A stretch of 64,000 nt of DNA, taken from contig NZ_MRCQ01000014.1 in assembly GCF_002304005.1 (NCBI RefSeq), forward strand, positions 62,001-126,000. Reading direction: 5' to 3'. The stretch's first letter is position 1; every line of letters starts with the position of its first letter. The translations under genes and the position numbers were made by a program. Source of the stretch: Flavobacterium sp. ACN6 (GTDB lineage: Bacteria; Bacteroidota; Bacteroidia; Flavobacteriales; Flavobacteriaceae). The notes beneath the pieces were generated by a model, which was not told where the DNA came from, searched no databases, and was given only the letters and a program-made list of their open reading frames with translations. This document shows, one piece after another, positions 34,651 to 44,253 of the stretch.

Positions 34651-35535
34651 CTAACGATTCTTAAATCTCTGGGCAGTTTTCGAACGATACTCCGAGGGGG
34701 TGCAGGACATAGCTTTTTTAAAAAAGATACTGAACGAAGATGAAGAACTAAACTCCAGCTCATCTGCTATTTCAGCAATGGTATAATTAAAATCATCCAG
34801 CAGGTTTACAGCCTCCGCCAATACTGCTTCCGTTATAATTTTCTTAGCCGTCTTGCCTGTCACTTCCTTCACCATTCTATTTAAGTACTCAGAATTAACA
34901 TACAGTACTCCTGCATAAAATTTCACACTATGATGTTTGCGGCAGTGAATGGATAAAATCGTTAAGAACTGCCCTGCCAATTTTTCGGCTTTTGAAATAT
35001 GGAGCTCAGTGGCAGTAAAATACTTTGTATAAATAAGTTTCAACTCAAAAATCAGTAGATTAGAACTGATACGCCTAAGTTCCATTTCAAAATCACTCGG
35101 TCGCTCATTTTTTGCCGCTGCATAAAGCAGCCTGCAGACTAGTGAGAGTACTAAATAATCGCTTTCTTCCAGACTGATCTTTATAGCTTCCTGACCACTC
35201 AGATTTAAAAAAGAAGCCATCTCCTGCAAAGGAATACTTATTCTGTCTTTTTCTGAAGAAAACCTAATCAAATAAAACTGCGGCATATCCTGCGAATCCA
35301 ATTCGACAACATTGCTTTTTTTGTACAGGATTAATAAATCGTGCGCAAATAGATCTTGAACTGCTTCTTTAGTTTGTATTTTTAATCTGCCAGACTTTAT
35401 CAGTATTACAGCTGAATTACTTACTATAAAAGATTCTTTTTGACTAGATTTCACAATATATTTTTTAATGATATAAACCATTACTCCCATAAAAGGTGGT
35501 TCATTCATTTCGCTGTTAATCAAATCTTTCAGCAT
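34651..35535 (-). CDS. AraC family transcriptional regulator
   Basis: A 294-residue regulator. The C-terminal 100 residues are an AraC double helix-turn-helix: AEAVNLLDDFNYTIAEIADE (first HTH) and FSSSSSFSIFFKKAMSCTPS (second, ending EYRSK). The N-terminal part (SNSAVILIKSGRLKIQTKEA) looks like a cupin-type sensor domain. The signal is unknown. It likely controls this cargo region or transfer, together with the gene downstream. Confidence 0.9.
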   Translation of the reverse strand: MLKDLINSEMNEPPFMGVMVYIIKKYIVKSSQKESFIVSNSAVILIKSGRLKIQTKEAVQDLFAHDLLILYKKSNVVELDSQDMPQFYLIRFSSEKDRISIPLQEMASFLNLSGQEAIKISLEESDYLVLSLVCRLLYAAAKNERPSDFEMELRRISSNLLIFELKLIYTKYFTATELHISKAEKLAGQFLTILSIHCRKHHSVKFYAGVLYVNSEYLNRMVKEVTGKTAKKIITEAVLAEAVNLLDDFNYTIAEIADELEFSSSSSFSIFFKKAMSCTPSEYRSKTAQRFKNR

Positions 35536-35577
35536 AACTTCTTATGGTTGAGGGATAGTTTAAAGAAACTGCCAATG

Positions 35578-35799
35578 CTAGTCATCAAAAAAATTTCGTA
35601 CTGCGATATAGAATAAACAGTAAAGATTTAAAAGCATAGTGATATAGAGCAGATAGACCATAAACCTGGCATGCCCGCTTCTGGATCCGCTTAACAAAAA
35701 ATCTTCTATTCCATTCCAGCTAAAAAGTCCTACAATATAATAAAGGCTTAAAAGATTAAAGAGGACAAGCAGTATATATAATATAATCGGCAGTTTCAT
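35578..35799 (-). CDS. Small hypothetical membrane protein
   Basis: A 73-residue protein with two hydrophobic helices (LPIILYILLVLFNLLSLYYI and YLLYITMLLNLYCLFYIAV) joined by a short polar loop with GSRSGH. No family is recognised. It lies between a lipoprotein gene and the AraC gene on the same strand. Confidence 0.6.
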   Translation of the reverse strand: MKLPIILYILLVLFNLLSLYYIVGLFSWNGIEDFLLSGSRSGHARFMVYLLYITMLLNLYCLFYIAVRNFFDD

Positions 35800-35832
35800 T
35801 TATAAGCTAATCAATGTTAATTAGGTAATAAG

Positions 35833-36525
35833 CTAGATAAGCCTGTCCAATAATGCGATTATTGAAATAAGGGACACTTCATTAATCTCAAAGAAAGGCT
35901 TTGCATTTTTACTCCCTATAAGTATGTCCCAATCCTTATCCTTACGATCTTCTTCAGAATACAGCGAATACCTTGAAATTGAAGCTACTGTCAAAATAGT
36001 TTCAGTTTCTTCAGTGTTTAAAACCGCATCATCCAGTACATCTGCTTCATAACCTGTAATATAGTTGTTGGTGATACTGAATTCCTGCTGTCTATTAATT
36101 ATAAGCTGTTGCAGAAAACTAATAAGTTTATTTTTTGCATAATGCTGCAAAACACTATTCTGGACAATTACGATCATACTGTTATCAGGATCATCCATTA
36201 TAGCCTCCACCATTTCATCGGTGAAAGGTATTAGCCTGCCTGTTGTACTTCCGCTCTGAAATATATTTTCAGAAACAAATCTAATCTGAGCAGTTAGTTC
36301 AGAAACTGAATTAACAGGGTCGTACTTTTTACAGTAAATATCCAGAGCCTCATACAGTTTCTTGCCTTTTAAATCAAATGGGTTAGCTCGATTTGCAGGA
36401 TACTGATTTTCAACAGCTGTTTGTTCAGCTGTACTTAATAAATTTTCTGCTGTTTCAAAATCTGCATTAGTAGAACATGAAATAAGAAAAACTGATGTGA
36501 TAATGCATAATAAAATGGTTTTCAT
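35833..36525 (-). CDS. Hypothetical lipoprotein
   Basis: A 230-residue protein with signal peptide and lipobox (ITSVFLISCSTN, Cys at 17). The mature protein is acidic and mostly helical (KGKKLYEALDIYCKKYDPVN, MVEAIMDDPDNSMIVIVQNS) and ends in a hydrophobic helix. No family is recognised. It is the first gene of a minus-strand group that includes the small membrane protein. Confidence 0.65.
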   Translation of the reverse strand: MKTILLCIITSVFLISCSTNADFETAENLLSTAEQTAVENQYPANRANPFDLKGKKLYEALDIYCKKYDPVNSVSELTAQIRFVSENIFQSGSTTGRLIPFTDEMVEAIMDDPDNSMIVIVQNSVLQHYAKNKLISFLQQLIINRQQEFSITNNYITGYEADVLDDAVLNTEETETILTVASISRYSLYSEEDRKDKDWDILIGSKNAKPFFEINEVSLISIIALLDRLI

Positions 36526-36855
36526 GATTAGTGGTTTGAATGTGAACAGGAATTTCTTCCCGAGTCCCTTTCATCCGGATAAGCAGAACTTTTCTCCAGC
36601 ACCCTGCTGGAGGTTTTTGCTTTTGAATTCATGACAAATCTATCCTGCTTAAAAATCTCCCGCAAGTCTATATCTACGGATTTTCGGCATTTTAAGTACG
36701 GATTTTCGAGAAATCCATAGTACATTTCTCATAAAAACAAACTATTTTTCAATCGTTTATGTTATTTTTATATTTATTTAAAGTAAACTAATTCCGAGAA
36801 TTATCCATTGCGGTTATAGAATTATCCCTGCATAATCTCCCTAACTCCCATACCA

Positions 36856-38553
36856 ATGAAGAGACAAAATTTACTTTTATTATTTCTATTGTTTTATGGC
36901 GCAGTCTCGGCACAGAAAAGCACTTACAGCGCGCCCGATTCATTAAAAAATAAAGATTATGACTATCTGGATGATCGATTTTATGAACTTAAAAGAGACA
37001 GTTCGCGTGCATCCGTTTATGCATTTACTTTTTTATATAAAGCAAAAAAAGAGCAGAACTGGAAAGAAATCATAAACGGTTACCAAAACCTTATGCTGAT
37101 CTCACCTGAAAAACTGAGGTTGACTTATACCGACAGCATGATTTATGTCTCGAAGAAATCAAAAGATGATGCACTTATCGGCTCTGCATACCTCAGCAAA
37201 GGCACTGCCTATTATGGAATGAAATTGCACCAGCAGGCGATGGATAATTATCTGACTGCAAATAGCTACATATCAAAAACTAAAGATCAATATCTTGTCC
37301 ATAAAGTAAAATACTGTATAGCACTGACTAAATTCTATATTGGTTTTTATGACGAAGCAGTCTCACTTTTGCAAGAATGTATCGAATACTATAAAGAAAG
37401 AAATCCAAGACCTTATCTAAACACGCTTCATTCCCTTGGGCTATGTTACAACAAATTGGGAAATTACGGAAAGTGTACTGAAATAAATGAGCTGGGCTCA
37501 GTAGAAAGCAAAAGGCTGAAAATAGAAGAAATGATTCCTTACTTCAATCACTCCGAAGGAATCAATGAGTACTTCAAAAAGAACTACGGGGCATCCATTA
37601 AACATATCGAATCGTCAATGGAAACCATTAATAAAAATAATGATTTTGCAAATGAAGCTATTGGATACTTTTATATGGGAAAGAGTTACTGGTCACTGCA
37701 GCAAAAGGAAAAAGCTGCGCAATACTTCGTGAAAGTAGATAAAATCTTTAATGATAAAAAATATCTAAGACCAGATTTGAGACAGTCTTTTGAACTCATG
37801 ATTAGCTATTATAAAACCAAAAAAGATATAGATAAGCAGTTATATTACATTGACCAGCTCTTGAAGGCCGATACACTTCTAAGAGAAACTAATCAATACA
37901 TCATTGGTAAAATTCACAAACAGTATGATACAAAAGAACTCATACTTGAAAAAGAAAGAATAGCAAAAGAAAATGAGAGCATTACTGCAGAGCTGCTCTG
38001 GGAAAAATACTATGACCTTATTTTTGCAGGCATAATTTTGATATTGTTTATTGTCACAGTAACAATTACTTATCGTCACTACAAAACCAGAAAAACATAT
38101 AGTAAAAACTATCAGATGCTTATGCAAGAGCTTGATACAGCCAAAGGCAGTACTAAAGCCAAAATAAAAAAAGCTCCCCTTAAAAATATAAGTCCAGATA
38201 CGACCGCCCATTTATTAAAGCATCTGGAAAATTTTGAGAAGGAAAATAGGTTTCTGGAAAAAGACTGGAATCTCACCAGTCTATCCACTGCTTTTAAAAC
38301 GAATCCAAAATATTTAGCCAGTGTACTAGATCATTCTAGGGACAAAGGTATAACCGAATATATTAACAGCCTTCGGATTGACTACATTTTATATCTGTTA
38401 CGAAAGGAGTCAAAATTCAGGAATTACACTTATGCAGCACTAGCAGAAGAAGCAGGTTTCAGTACTACAGAGCGCTTTACTAAAGCTTTTTTGGCAAGTA
38501 CAGGTATATCTCCAACATATTTCATTGAAAAACTCAAAAAAGAAAAACTCTAA
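36856..38553 (+). CDS. TPR-repeat, membrane-anchored AraC-type regulator
   Basis: A 565-residue one-component sensor regulator typical of Flavobacteriia. There is a signal peptide (LLLFLLFYGAVSAQ), then about ten TPR-like helical repeats in the periplasm (residues about 80-370, e.g. SALYLSKGTAYYGMKLHQQA-like units). One membrane helix (LIFAGIILILFIVTVTITY) sits near residue 395, and a cytoplasmic AraC HTH near residues 455-560 (AALAEEAGFSTTERFTKAFL, STGISPTYFIEKL). A periplasmic signal would control DNA binding. It may regulate the RCC1 protein or SusCD locus downstream; this is positional inference. Confidence 0.88.
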   Translation: MKRQNLLLLFLLFYGAVSAQKSTYSAPDSLKNKDYDYLDDRFYELKRDSSRASVYAFTFLYKAKKEQNWKEIINGYQNLMLISPEKLRLTYTDSMIYVSKKSKDDALIGSAYLSKGTAYYGMKLHQQAMDNYLTANSYISKTKDQYLVHKVKYCIALTKFYIGFYDEAVSLLQECIEYYKERNPRPYLNTLHSLGLCYNKLGNYGKCTEINELGSVESKRLKIEEMIPYFNHSEGINEYFKKNYGASIKHIESSMETINKNNDFANEAIGYFYMGKSYWSLQQKEKAAQYFVKVDKIFNDKKYLRPDLRQSFELMISYYKTKKDIDKQLYYIDQLLKADTLLRETNQYIIGKIHKQYDTKELILEKERIAKENESITAELLWEKYYDLIFAGIILILFIVTVTITYRHYKTRKTYSKNYQMLMQELDTAKGSTKAKIKKAPLKNISPDTTAHLLKHLENFEKENRFLEKDWNLTSLSTAFKTNPKYLASVLDHSRDKGITEYINSLRIDYILYLLRKESKFRNYTYAALAEEAGFSTTERFTKAFLASTGISPTYFIEKLKKEKL

Positions 38554-38592
38554 ATCTCCTATATAATAATGGCCTAGATTCAATTTACTTTT

Positions 38593-38600
38593 TACTTTTG
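38593..38600 (+). promoter_or_regulatory. Bacteroidota -7 promoter box (TACTTTTG)
   Basis: TACTTTTG matches the TAnnTTTG consensus of the Bacteroidota housekeeping sigma factor and lies 27 bp before the start of the histone-like gene. A clear -33 TTG box is not seen. Confidence 0.6.
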
Positions 38601-38627
38601 CGCTGTAATTAAAAAAAACAGAAAACC

Positions 38628-38804
38628 ATGAAAGATCTATTAGCAAAAATTGTTGCTGAAATCGAAACATTCAAAACAGAATCTGAATCATTATCAGAAA
38701 AAGGAGTTAAAGCTGCAGGAGCAAGAGCCCGCAAATCATCTTTAGAAATTGAAAAACTTTTAAAAGAGTTTAGAAAAGTTTCGATCGAAGAATCTAAAAA
38801 ATAG
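38628..38804 (+). CDS. Histone H1-like (Hc1-type) small DNA-associated protein
   Basis: A 58-residue Lys-rich protein, MKDLLAKIVAEIETFKTE at the start, then KGVKAAGARARKSSLEIEKL and LLKEFRKVSIEESKK at the end. The pattern KAAGARARKS followed by LLKEFRKVSVEESKK is that of the small histone-H1-like proteins common in Flavobacteriia. It probably binds DNA or nucleoid structures. It has its own promoter box and its own terminator, so it is a single-gene unit. Confidence 0.85.
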   Translation: MKDLLAKIVAEIETFKTESESLSEKGVKAAGARARKSSLEIEKLLKEFRKVSIEESKK

Positions 38805-38816
38805 TTTGTTTTTTTA

Positions 38817-38846
38817 AAAGTCCTTCCAATTTGCGAAGGACTTTTT
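38817..38846 (+). terminator. Rho-independent terminator of the histone-like gene
   Basis: AAAAGTCCTTC pairs with GAAGGACTTTT, followed by TTTTATTA. It begins 12 bp after the stop codon. Confidence 0.85.
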
Positions 38847-38939
38847 ATTAATATTCTATTTTTAAGATGTCGCTTTTCAAAACTTTATTAACAGATTAAA
38901 ACTTTTTATATTTTTACAGGAAATTCGTAAAAAAACAAT

Positions 38940-40331
38940 ATGCAAAGAAAATTACTCTTTCAAGTTATAACTATCATTATAATCCTGACCAATTATAGCA
39001 TCTCATCTGCTCAATGCTTTCAAGGAATAAGTGCAGGATATAATCATACCATCGCTTTAAAAGCAGATAATACAATTTGGGCATGGGGAGCAAATGTCTA
39101 TGGAAATGTCGGTGACGGCACTACAATTGAAAAAAATAAACCGATACAAATTGGCAGTGATGCAAATTGGATTAGTATTACCTGTGGATGGTACAATACT
39201 CTTGCAATAAAATCAGATGGTACGTTATGGGGCTGGGGAGATAACTATTTAGGCCAGCTGGGCGATGGAACATATACCACTAGAATTTTACCGACCCAGA
39301 TTACAAAAGATAGCGACTGGTCTAAAGTCAGCACACAGCAAAGACATACAATCGCGATAAAAAACAATGGAACATTGTGGGGATGGGGCCAAAACTATAA
39401 CGGACAATTAGGAAACGGAACCCGAGATGATGAGAAAGTACCTATTCGAATAGGTTCAGCAGCGAACTGGTCTAAAATCAGCGCCGGTTATGAATCTTCT
39501 TTTGCTATTAAAATAGATGGAACACTTTGGGCCTGGGGCGGAAATGGTAATGGTCAATTGGGAGACCGCACCAATACCTTCAAAAAAGTACCAACTCAAA
39601 TAGGTACAGATACTGACTGGAATATAATAGATGCTGGCTATGCTCATACACTAGCTATAAAATTAGATGGTACATTATGGAGCTGGGGGTTTAATCAAAC
39701 AGGACAGCTTGGCAATGGAAGCACTAGTCTTGGAACTAATAGGCCTACAAAAATTGGTATTGCAAACGATTGGAGTAAAATTAGCGGAGGCTGGTCTCAT
39801 AGTCTTGGAATAAAAAATGACGGAACTCTTTGGGCATGGGGACTAAACAGCAGCGGTCAGCTGGGAGACGGAACAAATAGCGACAAAAACCGCCCCATAC
39901 AAATTGGAACGGAGAGGGACTGGGAAGAAATTAATGCAGGATGTTATTACAGTACAGCCAGAAAAAAGGATGGATCTCTTTGGGCATGGGGGCTTAATAA
40001 AAACGGGCAGCTTGGTGATGGCACCGCACTTAATAAAAACATACCGACGCTAATTAGCTGTCCCGTAACATTATCCGTTCCCTCCTACATTATTAAAAAT
40101 AATGAAAGTATCAAATTGTATCCTAATCCTACTCCTGATAATTTAAATATTGATTCACAATATAGTATAATACAGACCGTGCTTTTTGATTCTAATGGCA
40201 AGATGATTAAAACAGAATCGCAGAACGCTCTTAAAGCGACTCTTAAACTTGAAGATCTCCCTACAGGAATCTACTTCCTAAAAGTCACAACCGATTTTGC
40301 ATCTACTAGCCATAAAGTAATAAAAGAATAA
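38940..40331 (+). CDS. Secreted RCC1-repeat protein with type IX sorting domain
   Basis: A 463-residue extracellular protein. After a signal peptide (ITIIIILTNYSISSAQ) there are about seven RCC1 blades, each with the pattern GTLWGWGxNxxGQLGDGT and HTIAIKNN-type strands, enough for one seven-bladed propeller. The last 80 residues (IKLYPNPTPDNLNIDS, GIYFLKVTTDFASTSHKVIK) are a T9SS type A C-terminal domain, so the protein is secreted or surface-bound. RCC1 propellers bind proteins or chromatin in eukaryotes; the bacterial role is unknown. Confidence 0.9.
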   Translation: MQRKLLFQVITIIIILTNYSISSAQCFQGISAGYNHTIALKADNTIWAWGANVYGNVGDGTTIEKNKPIQIGSDANWISITCGWYNTLAIKSDGTLWGWGDNYLGQLGDGTYTTRILPTQITKDSDWSKVSTQQRHTIAIKNNGTLWGWGQNYNGQLGNGTRDDEKVPIRIGSAANWSKISAGYESSFAIKIDGTLWAWGGNGNGQLGDRTNTFKKVPTQIGTDTDWNIIDAGYAHTLAIKLDGTLWSWGFNQTGQLGNGSTSLGTNRPTKIGIANDWSKISGGWSHSLGIKNDGTLWAWGLNSSGQLGDGTNSDKNRPIQIGTERDWEEINAGCYYSTARKKDGSLWAWGLNKNGQLGDGTALNKNIPTLISCPVTLSVPSYIIKNNESIKLYPNPTPDNLNIDSQYSIIQTVLFDSNGKMIKTESQNALKATLKLEDLPTGIYFLKVTTDFASTSHKVIKE

Positions 40332-40488
40332 TCTAAAATAATTAAACTAAAGAATTTGTTTGCCTGTGTGATGAGGCATTTCAACTTAATTTGCAATTAA
40401 AAACTTGTAGAAGAGTAAAAAGCTCTAAAGAATCTAAAATAAATTTTATACCTAACATTACAATAGAATGATATTTTTTAAATAATTT

Positions 40489-40728
40489 TTATTGACCTAT
40501 TAACTTAAAAAAATCTGAAAGCTTGACATTCTTTGCCTCACATATTTTATTTAATGTATTCACTGGAATATTATAGTTAACGTTTTCCCTATTAAGAGCA
40601 GTATTCTTTATTTTTCTTACAATACTTTCTTCTATCCCGTGATCTAAACCGAAGGCGCGCTGAGACTTATAAGATTCAATCCAGTTCTTATATATATAAT
40701 TACATATTATTTTATTAGCATCGGTCAT
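40489..40728 (-). CDS. Small XRE-like helix-turn-helix protein
   Basis: About 79 residues from the ATG at 40728 (MTDANKIICNYIYKNW). FGLDHGIEESIVRKIKNT near residue 30 and IPVNTLNKICEAKNVKLSDF near 56 have the helix pattern of XRE/Cro-type DNA-binding domains, as in small flavobacterial regulators. The longer start at 40752 adds MHCLFFAI, which is unlikely. It points away from the SusC operon. Confidence 0.7.
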   Translation of the reverse strand: MTDANKIICNYIYKNWIESYKSQRAFGLDHGIEESIVRKIKNTALNRENVNYNIPVNTLNKICEAKNVKLSDFFKLIGQ

Positions 40729-40795
40729 TATCGCAAAGAAAAGGCAATGCAAAAAAAATAATGCGCACGAAAATACGCGTTTTAATTTTTTTTGT

Positions 40796-40803
40796 TATAT
40801 TTG
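40796..40803 (+). promoter_or_regulatory. Bacteroidota -7 promoter box (TATATTTG)
   Basis: TATATTTG fits TAnnTTTG. It lies 63 bp before the palindrome and 417 bp before the SusC-type gene, so it may drive a structured leader or non-coding RNA. Confidence 0.4.
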
Positions 40804-40865
40804 TAATGAAATACATATTTTTGCGATACTTCATGAAAAATATTTGAAGCATTCGCTTTGAAACT

Positions 40866-40986
40866 TGCATTAAAAAACTGGAAAATTTTTAAGCGCGCAA
40901 GATGATAAGTGCCAATGCTCACGCCATATAAATATTGGCGTGGGCTCACTTGTTTGCGCGCGGGTCATTCCAGTACCTTTAATGCA
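40866..40986. repeat. About 120-bp imperfect palindrome
   Basis: The left arm contains TGCATTAAA, ACTGGAA, GCGCGCAA and CACGCCA. The right arm contains TGGCGTG, TTGCGCGC, TTCCAGT and TTTAATGCA, in mirrored order. Arms of about 55 nt pair with small internal bulges. The G+C-rich core contrasts with its AT-rich surroundings. Candidate REP/MITE-like element or structured RNA. Confidence 0.7.
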
Positions 40987-41219
40987 TTATGAGTCGAGAA
41001 CAACCCACGCCATATATTTTTTCTACTCTTCTTTTCTTAGCAATTCTTCTTTATTTCTAATTTTCGTAGTCATCGTTTTTAAACCATGAAATATTACTGC
41101 CTGTGAAGTAAATTATTAAATATCTTTTTAAGCACAAAAAAGCCCTCTACCTCGTCGCCAAACTAGTATAGAGAGCCTTTAGCCAATTAAATTCCATTTA
41201 ACTAACCAATCCCAATATT

Positions 41220-44200
41220 ATGAATTATTTTTCATTTTACAAGGATGGAAAAGCTCTTTATTGCCTAATTTTTACAGGCATCCTGCTGTCTTTTTCACCT
41301 TTATCAGCCAAAAACTCCAAACGGATTTTCAAAACTTTTTTAAAACAGCATCAGATTCAGGGAACTGTCACTGATGGTAATTCGCCATTGCCTGGTGTTT
41401 CAATTACTGTAAAAAGCAGAACCAATTCTTCTGCAGTAACAGACTACAACGGGCAGTTCTCCCTCACTGCTAATTCCAACGATACGCTTGTCGTTTCGTT
41501 TATCGGATTTAAAAAAGCCGTGGTTCCTTTATTAGGAAAAACTAAAATTAACATTGTACTTCAGTATGATACTACAACTCTTCAGGAAGTACAGATAAAT
41601 GCAGGATACTATTCGGTAAAAGAGAAAGCGCGTACCGGAAGCATTTCAAAGATCACCTCAAAGGATATAGAAAAACAGCCGGTCGGAAATGTTCTTGCGG
41701 TTATGCAGGGACGTATGGCAGGTGTTGAGATCATTCAGGACAGCGGATCTCCAGGCGGTGCTTTCCAAATCAAAATCAGAGGGCAGAACAGTCTTCGTAC
41801 TGATGCCAATCAGCCGCTTTATATTATAGATGGTGTTCCTTATTCGACAGAGACTATCGGTTCCACTTTAACATCGGGAACCTTACCCACTATGACCAGT
41901 CCGCTGAATTCTATAAGCCCATCCGAAATTGAAAGCATTGAAGTTTTAAAAGACGCAGATGCAACAGCTATTTATGGCTCAAGAGGTGCTAACGGAGTAG
42001 TATTGATTACAACAAAAAAAGGAAAATCAGGCAAAACAAAGTTTAATATTAACTCTTCTACATCAATTGGTCATGCAACAAAGATGATTTCCCTGATGGA
42101 CACCGCGCAGTATCTTGACATGCGAAAACAGGCGTTTGTAAATGACGGCATTACAATTTATCCTGCCAATGCATATGATGTCAACGGCACCTGGGATCAA
42201 AACCGTTACACTGACTGGCAGAAAGAGCTTATTGGGGGAACAGCACAAATCCTAAACCTTGAGGCTTCAGTTTCTGGAGGCACAGTCAAAACACAATATC
42301 TTTTAAGCGGTAACAGCCGAAGCGAAACTACTGTAGTTCCAGGTGATTTCAAATACAACAGAAGCACTGCCCATTTCAGTTTTAATCATATCTCGGAAGA
42401 TGATAAATTCAGACTTAATTTTTCAGCAGTATATACCACACAGAGAAACTTTCAGCCCGGAACCGATCTTACACGAATTTCACGCCTTCTGGCTCCTAAC
42501 GCTCCCGCTCTATATGATGCAGATGGAAACCTGAACTGGGAAAAGAACAGCTGGCAGAATCCTTTGGCTGCAAATGAATCTGAATTCAAAACCAAAATAA
42601 ATGATTTGAATGCCAATGCACTGCTTTCCTATAACATTACTCCCGGCCTGCAGCTAAAATCAAGTTTCGGATATACCGACCTGCGTAATTATGAAACCAT
42701 AACCCTGCCCTCAACAATGAATAACCCGTCATTAGGACTTGGCAGTGAAAGTTCTTCCATATACACCAATCTAACACTTAGAAGTTCGTGGATTATAGAA
42801 CCCCAGCTAAACTGGAGTTTTACTATCGGAAAGGGAAAATTTGAAACATTGGCGGGCGGTACTTTTCAAAATCAGACTACTGACAGATTATTTCAGTCTG
42901 GGTTCGGATTTTCCAGTAACATTCTTATCAATGACCTGGCATCAGCGTCAGTAAAAGTTGTCGATTACAGCGATGTAACCATTTACAAGTATCAGGCTTT
43001 TTTCGGCAGGATCAATTACAATTATAACGACCGCTATATTATAAATGTTACTGCGAGAAGAGACGGTTCCAGCCGTTTTGGGCCAGGAAAGCAGTTTGCT
43101 GCTTTTGGTGCCGTCGGCGCTGCATGGGTATTCTCTGAAGAAACCTTTCTAAAAAACAATTCTTTATTAAGTTTTGGAAAATTAAGATTCAGTTACGGTA
43201 TTACAGGCAACGACCAGATTGGTGACTACCAGTTTCTGGATACGTATGTTTCTTCTGCAAATCTTTATCAAGGAATTACAGGACTTCGCCCCACCCGTCT
43301 TTTCAATCCTGATTTCGGCTGGGAAACTAACAGAAAATTCGAAACAGCCGTTGAAATTGGCATACTGAAAGATCGGATTTTTGCTACAGGCGCTTTCTAC
43401 TTGAATTCATCCTCCAATCAGCTGGTGGGTATACCGCTGCCTGGAACAGCCGGATTTACAACCCTCACTTCTAATCTGGATGCCGCGGTTCAGAACACTG
43501 GACTCGAATTTACCCTCAGAACAGTTAACTTGCAGCGCAATAATCTGGAATGGACATCCAGTTTTAATATTTCCGCTAATAGAAATAAACTTGTTTCTTA
43601 CCCTGGACTTGAAATTTCATCCAACGCAAACCGCTATCTGGTAGGTGAATCGATAAAAATTACCAAACTGTACCGATTTACAGGCATCGATCCTCAGACA
43701 AATGCCTACACTTATCTGGATTTCAATAAGGACGGACAGTTCACAATTGCGGATAGGATGGATCTCGTGGATTTAAATCCTAAATATTTCGGAGGATTGC
43801 AGAACCAGCTGACCTACAAAAACCTGCAGCTTGATTTCCTTTTTCAGTTTGTCAGCCAGAAATCATTTTCATACACCCCAGCCACTCCTGGTACAATGTT
43901 CAATCAGCCGGCCGATTTAAATTATTTCTGGCAGCAGCCAGATAATACGGCGGGTTACCAGAATCTGACCACCGGAAGAAACAGTGTACTGAACACAGCA
44001 TATTCCCGCTTCACCACTAGTGATGCAGCGGTGGAAGATGCTTCTTATATCAGACTTAAAAGCATCTCATTAACCTATAAGGTTCCGCAGGTTTTTTCTA
44101 AAGATGTGAAATGTGTCCTATATCTTCAGGGGCAAAACCTGCTCACCTTTTCCAAATTTAAGGGCGGAGATCCAGAATACAAGTTTGCAGGATACCTCCC

Positions 44201-44243
44201 TCCATTAAAAACTTATACCGCAGGAATACAATTAACATTTTAA
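41220..44243 (+). CDS. SusC/RagA family TonB-linked outer-membrane protein
   Basis: A 1007-residue TonB-dependent transporter. After the leader comes a carboxypeptidase-D-like domain (GTVTDGNSPLPGVSITVKS, near residue 50), then the plug with the SusC motif DSGSPGGAFQIKIRGQNSL near 180 and DADATAIYGSRGANGVVLIT near 250. The C-terminal 700 residues form a 22-strand barrel with Asn/Tyr-rich strands. It works with the SusD-like lipoprotein encoded 10 bp downstream to import large substrates. The peptidase downstream suggests peptides rather than glycans. Length and motifs are intact. Confidence 0.95.
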   Translation: MNYFSFYKDGKALYCLIFTGILLSFSPLSAKNSKRIFKTFLKQHQIQGTVTDGNSPLPGVSITVKSRTNSSAVTDYNGQFSLTANSNDTLVVSFIGFKKAVVPLLGKTKINIVLQYDTTTLQEVQINAGYYSVKEKARTGSISKITSKDIEKQPVGNVLAVMQGRMAGVEIIQDSGSPGGAFQIKIRGQNSLRTDANQPLYIIDGVPYSTETIGSTLTSGTLPTMTSPLNSISPSEIESIEVLKDADATAIYGSRGANGVVLITTKKGKSGKTKFNINSSTSIGHATKMISLMDTAQYLDMRKQAFVNDGITIYPANAYDVNGTWDQNRYTDWQKELIGGTAQILNLEASVSGGTVKTQYLLSGNSRSETTVVPGDFKYNRSTAHFSFNHISEDDKFRLNFSAVYTTQRNFQPGTDLTRISRLLAPNAPALYDADGNLNWEKNSWQNPLAANESEFKTKINDLNANALLSYNITPGLQLKSSFGYTDLRNYETITLPSTMNNPSLGLGSESSSIYTNLTLRSSWIIEPQLNWSFTIGKGKFETLAGGTFQNQTTDRLFQSGFGFSSNILINDLASASVKVVDYSDVTIYKYQAFFGRINYNYNDRYIINVTARRDGSSRFGPGKQFAAFGAVGAAWVFSEETFLKNNSLLSFGKLRFSYGITGNDQIGDYQFLDTYVSSANLYQGITGLRPTRLFNPDFGWETNRKFETAVEIGILKDRIFATGAFYLNSSSNQLVGIPLPGTAGFTTLTSNLDAAVQNTGLEFTLRTVNLQRNNLEWTSSFNISANRNKLVSYPGLEISSNANRYLVGESIKITKLYRFTGIDPQTNAYTYLDFNKDGQFTIADRMDLVDLNPKYFGGLQNQLTYKNLQLDFLFQFVSQKSFSYTPATPGTMFNQPADLNYFWQQPDNTAGYQNLTTGRNSVLNTAYSRFTTSDAAVEDASYIRLKSISLTYKVPQVFSKDVKCVLYLQGQNLLTFSKFKGGDPEYKFAGYLPPLKTYTAGIQLTF

Positions 44244-44253
44244 AAGATAAGCA

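Larger units (their letters stand above)
40729..41219. other. Intergenic region upstream of the SusC operon
   Basis: About 490 bp containing a TATATTTG promoter box at 40796-40803, a large imperfect palindrome at 40866-40986 and a second hairpin at about 41138-41180 (AGCCCTCTA against TAGAGAGCCT) just before the susC-like start. The last could be a leader hairpin of the operon. Confidence 0.55.

Noticed and set aside
36528..36725. 65-codon minus-strand frame just upstream of the lipoprotein gene
   Set aside because: Composition is unlike a folded protein, no family resemblance, and it covers the expected promoter region.
38440..38670. Minus-strand frame overlapping the end of the TPR-AraC gene and the histone-like gene
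   Set aside because: Antisense to two better supported genes; Phe/Cys-rich as expected from the reverse of Lys/Glu-rich codons.
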